Part shown: positions 60,886-64,000 of the stretch, piece after piece
Layout: each line of letters starts with the position of its first letter
Numbering within the stretch: position 1 is the first letter of the stretch
Assembly (NCBI RefSeq): GCF_014647795.1
Contig: NZ_BMPW01000005.1
Span: forward strand, 310,001 to 374,000
Source of the DNA: Actinoplanes campanulatus
GTDB lineage: Bacteria > Actinomycetota > Actinomycetes > Mycobacteriales > Micromonosporaceae
Length of the DNA: 64,000 nucleotides
Reading direction: 5' to 3'
Notes under the pieces: generated by a model
Database searches by the model: none
Told to the model about the DNA's origin: nothing
Seen by the model: only the letters and a program-made list of their open reading frames with translations
Program-made: the position numbers and the translations under genes

Positions 60886-61772
60886 GTGGGGGCGAGCTGG
60901 CGCAGCGTCTCCACGGCCGGTTCGAGGTCGCCGGCCACGATGTCGCGCTGGAGAGCGCCGACCAGCCGCGCCTGGCGGGTGGCCACGGCGGCGGCCCGGT
61001 CGTGGCCGAGCCGGGTGAGCACGGTGGCGGCGTCGGCGAGCCGCCGTGCGCCGACACGGATCGCGAAGTGGGCCAGGTGTTCCCGTACCCCTGGATCGAG
61101 GTCTTCGGTGATCTGATCCGCGAGTAGGTGGACACCTGGCTCGCCGCCGACCGTCCCGGCCGGGACCGGCAGGTCCTCGCGGCCGCGCAGCCAGGCCGCC
61201 GCTCCGGGCAGCGCCGCACGCAGCGCGTCGTCGGCGGAAACCGGGCGGACCCGCTGGAACGAGCCACGCATCGTGTACGCCGTGGTGCGGTAGCCGATGG
61301 TGTCGGCGCGCCAGGCGGCCAGGAAGTCCGGCACCGGCAGGGTCGCGTAGGGGCAGCCGTGCGGATCGTGGAAGCGGACCAGATCGCCGTCGATCTCCAG
61401 CACCACGACGAAGTGGTCGGAATTGATCGGCCCGGTCATCCCGGGCAGATGCCGGAGCAGCCCGAACTCCACCGGCCCGGCCAGGACGGGCCCCTTTTCG
61501 AGGGCGTCGCGCAGCATGTCCAGCGCCTGGTCGTCATCCTCGGCGCCGGTGCGGTGGCAGGTCCAGCCGAGCAGCCGGATCGCGTCGTCGAGGCCACGGT
61601 CGGGATCCCACCCGTACGGGTCGAAGAGCGGAAGCCGCCCGCCGAGGATCTCGAACCCGAACGGCGAGCCGGTCAGCACCTCGATCACCGACGGCGATGG
61701 CGCGCCGGCGCCGAGCATCATGGCCAGCGAGTTGGCGTAACAGTAGGGCCCGGATCCGATGTAGTCAGTCAC
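60855..61772 (-). CDS. BtrH N-terminal-like (cysteine peptidase fold) protein
   Basis: The 305-residue protein starts GPYCYANSLAMMLG, with Cys near residue 11 in the position of a catalytic Cys, and has VLAGPVEFG, NSDHFVVVLEIDGDLVRFHDPHG with His and Asp in catalytic-like positions. This matches the BtrH N-terminal/C39-like acyltransferase or peptidase fold. The C-terminal part is helical. It starts with GTG. Substrate unknown. The 3' end overlaps the LLM gene by 31 bases. Confidence 0.75.
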   Translation of the reverse strand: MTDYIGSGPYCYANSLAMMLGAGAPSPSVIEVLTGSPFGFEILGGRLPLFDPYGWDPDRGLDDAIRLLGWTCHRTGAEDDDQALDMLRDALEKGPVLAGPVEFGLLRHLPGMTGPINSDHFVVVLEIDGDLVRFHDPHGCPYATLPVPDFLAAWRADTIGYRTTAYTMRGSFQRVRPVSADDALRAALPGAAAWLRGREDLPVPAGTVGGEPGVHLLADQITEDLDPGVREHLAHFAIRVGARRLADAATVLTRLGHDRAAAVATRQARLVGALQRDIVAGDLEPAVETLRQLAPTYPELAGALG

Positions 61773-61844
61773 GGAAGCCAGGTTCGGGCCTCACACAGTG
61801 GGTAGGGTCAACCGTTTGCACAGTTTGCATCCTTAGGATCCGGG

Positions 61845-62216
61845 ACCTCTTGGCCCCCACCAACACGGCGTACAGCAACAGCATCGGTTTCAACATGCTC
61901 GGCATCAACTCCAGCGGCGCGGCGGTCGGCCTCGGGACATTGAAGAACAACATTTCGTACGGGGGACGCTCACCGCCAACCTGAGCGGCACGAGCGCGTC
62001 CTACAACTCGTGGAACATCGGGGTGACGATGTCCGACGCGCAGTTCCAGAGTGTGTCGACGACCGGCTGGAACGTGTCCCGGCAGTCGAACGGCAGCCTG
62101 CCGGTGTGACCTCGCTGCGCCTGGCGTCGACCAGCACGCTGATCGACAAGGGCACCAACGTGGGCATCGCGTACACCGGTGCGGCCCCTGACCTGGGCGC
62201 TTTCGAGACCAGCTGA
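61845..62216 (+). pseudogene. C-terminal relic of a PL9-type pectate lyase, two frameshifts
   Basis: Three successive frames carry one continuous beta-helix ending: TNTAYSNSIGFNMLGINSSG to NNISYGG, then LTANLSGTSASYNSWNIGV to SNGSLPV, then TSLRLASTSTLIDKG to LGAFETS and stop. Frame changes fall near 61963 and 62106. SYNSWNIG is close to SGNSWNIG of the intact PL9 lyase at 28295. The N-terminal two thirds are missing, and no promoter or start is seen. Clear pseudogene. Confidence 0.8.
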
Positions 62217-62225
62217 CCGGATCTC

Positions 62226-62260
62226 CCCGGACCGTCAGGGTCGCGCCTTGACGGTCCGGG
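62226..62260. terminator. Hairpin terminator at the end of the AraC gene
   Basis: A perfect 12-bp stem (62226-62237 with 62249-62260) and 11-base loop include the AraC-family stop codon at 62235. Confidence 0.7.
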
Positions 62261-62951
62261 CGAGCGCGGCGGGCGGCAGCCCGGCCAGGGCGACCGTCTC
62301 CCGGCTGAGGTGGGCCTGGTCCACGTAGCCGGCCCGGACCGCCTTCTCGCCGAGGCCGCCCGGTTCGCCGAGCAGGTCCAGGAAACGGCGGAACCGCAGC
62401 ACCCGGTGCATGGTCTTGGGGCCGTAGCCGACGGCCGCGGTGAACCGGCGGCGCAGCTGGCGGTCGCCGATGTCCAGCCGCCCGCTGAGGTCGTGGACCT
62501 GTGTGTGCGGGTCGTCCAGCCACCGCACCGCCGCCAGCATGGCCGAGTCCGGTGGCCGTTCCTCGGCGAACCCACCGGAGATCGCCACGAGCCGGTGCAG
62601 CGCCTCGGCCGGGGGCAGGTCGTCGGGCAGTCGCCGGGCCGCCTCCGGGCGCAGGTCGGACAGGTCGACACGGAGGTTCCGCAACGGGTCGAGCGGCATG
62701 CCGAGCAGCGGTCCTCCGGCGCCCGGCCTCAGCCGTACCCCGATCATGGTCCCTCCGGCCGGCATCGTGGCCGGCATCGGCCCGGTGTCCGGACCGGCGA
62801 GAAAGGCCCCGCGCCCCTGCTCCCAGATCAGGTCGACGCAGCCGTCCGGCAGCACCAGCGTCCGCGCCTCGCCGTCTACGGCGGTCCGGTGCCACAGGCA
62901 GACGACGGAGCCACGCAGTGAAGCCGGCGGCGCCCACTCCTCGTAGCCCAT
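62235..62951 (-). CDS. AraC-family transcriptional regulator
   Basis: The 238-residue protein has an N-terminal ligand-type domain (LVLPDGCVDLIWEQG, GVRLRPGA) and a C-terminal AraC double helix-turn-helix (about 150-238: LSGRLDIGDRQLRRRF, GYGPKTMHRVLRFRRFL, GYVDQAHLSRETVALAG). The N-terminal part resembles the DUF6597 group of AraC regulators. Its target is unknown; it diverges from the terpene-cyclase-fold gene at 63020, with about 70 bases between. Confidence 0.88.
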   Translation of the reverse strand: MGYEEWAPPASLRGSVVCLWHRTAVDGEARTLVLPDGCVDLIWEQGRGAFLAGPDTGPMPATMPAGGTMIGVRLRPGAGGPLLGMPLDPLRNLRVDLSDLRPEAARRLPDDLPPAEALHRLVAISGGFAEERPPDSAMLAAVRWLDDPHTQVHDLSGRLDIGDRQLRRRFTAAVGYGPKTMHRVLRFRRFLDLLGEPGGLGEKAVRAGYVDQAHLSRETVALAGLPPAALARTVKARP

Positions 62952-63019
62952 GGAACCCAGTATCGCCGGGCGTCCGTTTCCTACAAGACGAACCGGACGC
63001 CGCTGCCTAGGTTCGGGGC

Positions 63020-63898
63020 GTGACCGATTTCCTTGCCGCCACCCGTTTCCTGCACCGTGAGGCCCGCCCGCTGGAGCGCCGCCTCTACGCCACCTGTTTC
63101 GAGGGCGCGCCGCCGGACGGTGTGGTGGATGGCCTGCGCGCCTACCGCAACGCGGACGGCGGGTTCGGGCACGGGCTCGAACCCGACAAGCGCTGCCCGG
63201 CCAGCCTCCCGGTCGACGTGGAGATCGCCTTCCAGTCGATGGCGATCGCCGGCGCCCACGACGTCCAGGTGCTGACAGGGGCCTGCGACTTCCTGGCCGG
63301 AGTCTCCACCGATGGCGCGGTGCCGCTCGCGTTCCCGGTGATCGAGGACTATCCGCGGGCCGCGCACTGGACCGACTGGACCTATCAGCCAGGCGTCAAT
63401 CCGACCGCCGGGCTGGCCGGGCACCTGTACGCGCTCGGTTTCGATCACCCGTGGCGGGATTCGGCCACCCGGTTCTGCTGGGACGCCATCGAGGGCGGCG
63501 CCCTGCCGGACGAGGTGCACGGGCTGTCCGAGGTGATGACGTTCCTGGCGCACGTGCCCGATCGGGAGCGGGCCGAGAAGCACGCCCGGACCGTTCTGGA
63601 TCAGATGATCGGCACGTCGATGTTCCAGGCCATCCCGAAACCCGGCGAGTACGGCCTCACTCCCCTGCACGTGGCGCCGACCGCCGGCTCGCCGTGGCGG
63701 AAACTCTTCGACGACACGCAGATCGACGCGCACCTGGACCGGCTGGCCGCCGCGCAACTGCCGGACGGCGGGTGGCCGGTCACCTGGGAGCCGCCGTCCG
63801 AGGCGTCACGTCTGGAGTGGCGCGGGTTCGTCACGTTCCAGGCGCTGCGGACGCTCACCTCGTACGGCCGTCTGGTCCACCACGAGGGCGGCCAGTAG
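63020..63898 (+). CDS. Prenyltransferase/squalene-cyclase-repeat fold protein
   Basis: The 292-residue protein (GTG start) has alpha-toroid repeat motifs: YRNADGGFGHGLEPD near the N-terminus and LPDGGWPV near the C-terminus, each a QW-like repeat. This fold is used by terpene cyclases, prenyltransferase beta subunits and complement-like proteins. The DxDD or DDxxD motif of active cyclases is not seen, so enzyme activity is not supported. The final 93 bases overlap the MFS fragment on the other strand. Confidence 0.78.
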   Translation: MTDFLAATRFLHREARPLERRLYATCFEGAPPDGVVDGLRAYRNADGGFGHGLEPDKRCPASLPVDVEIAFQSMAIAGAHDVQVLTGACDFLAGVSTDGAVPLAFPVIEDYPRAAHWTDWTYQPGVNPTAGLAGHLYALGFDHPWRDSATRFCWDAIEGGALPDEVHGLSEVMTFLAHVPDRERAEKHARTVLDQMIGTSMFQAIPKPGEYGLTPLHVAPTAGSPWRKLFDDTQIDAHLDRLAAAQLPDGGWPVTWEPPSEASRLEWRGFVTFQALRTLTSYGRLVHHEGGQ

Positions 63899-64000
63899 CG
63901 CGGTCAGCGCGACCAGGGCGGTGCCGCGCCAGCCGACGGTGTGCAGCAGCGGCGCGGCGAGCGCGGCGCCGACCGCTCCGACCGAGAAGTACAGCACCAG
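63806..64000 (-). CDS. MFS transporter, C-terminal fragment at window edge
   Basis: The frame enters from the right edge and reads the last membrane helix of a major facilitator transporter (YFSVGAVGAALAAPLLHTVGWRGTALVAL), followed by an Arg-rich tail. Only 65 codons are visible. It ends within the convergent terpene-cyclase-fold gene. Confidence 0.6.
   Translation of the reverse strand: MVLYFSVGAVGAALAAPLLHTVGWRGTALVALTALLAALVVDQTAVRGERPQRLERDEPAPLQT

Noticed and set aside
1-64000. CRISPR arrays, rRNA, tRNA genes and insertion sequences
   Set aside because: No regular spacer-repeat arrays, cloverleaf sequences, transposase motifs or flanking terminal repeats were recognised by eye; a tRNAscan or ISfinder search was not possible.

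Overview
The window is very GC-rich and densely coding. Genes commonly overlap by 1-4 bases and start with GTG, and the content (SARP/AfsR regulator, STAND ATPases, F420-type oxidoreductase, secreted pectate lyases) points to a filamentous actinomycete, most likely of the Micromonosporaceae/Actinoplanes type. The genus is an inference; no rRNA or tRNA gene was seen to confirm it.

Layout. (1) 1-11369, minus strand: one end of an extracellular-type contractile injection system (eCIS) locus, transcribed right to left: sheath, tube, gp51-like zinc-motif protein, proline-rich protein, DUF4255/Pvc16 cap protein, AAA+ ATPase, a 92-aa protein and a giant DUF4157 protein that runs off the left edge. 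A SARP/NB-ARC regulator (11556-13301) diverges from it. (2) 13367-24523: a HEAT-repeat remnant, a lipoprotein, a methyltransferase, an iron-box-controlled siderophore uptake operon (15187-19110), a DUF4132/TPR pair, a kinase-like protein with a possible ParB-like tail, and a second methyltransferase. (3) 24635-29488: pectin degradation, with three tandem PL1 pectate lyases facing away from a PL9 lyase. (4) 29496-50548: a long accessory region that looks like a cluster of cell-biology or conflict modules. It holds two linked GTPases, a divergent XRE-regulator/TIR-STAND pair, an EAL-DICT protein, a four-gene operon built on a dynamin-like GTPase plus a giant Hsp70/actin-fold protein, and, divergent from that, a three-gene membrane operon (two-TM coiled-coil protein, membrane-anchored degenerate PP2C, MotB-like short protein with an Asp in its membrane helix). 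(5) 50563-64000: NYN-LOTUS protein, Vps62-like protein, M1 peptidase, aliphatic sulfonate operon (ssuD-A-C-B), a MerR regulator with a recognisable operator, VOC protein, F420-type oxidoreductase, BtrH-like protein, a frameshifted PL9 relic, an AraC regulator, a terpene-cyclase-fold protein and an MFS fragment.

How the genes work together. The eCIS genes would build a contractile needle, with the DUF4157 protein as candidate cargo or accessory. The iron and sulfonate operons are complete nutrient-uptake units. The lyases act outside the cell on pectin. The strongest candidate for something undescribed is the divergent pair of operons at 39200-50548, which joins a SrfB/SrfC-like Hsp70 + dynamin pair to an ion-channel-like membrane module with a pseudo-phosphatase.
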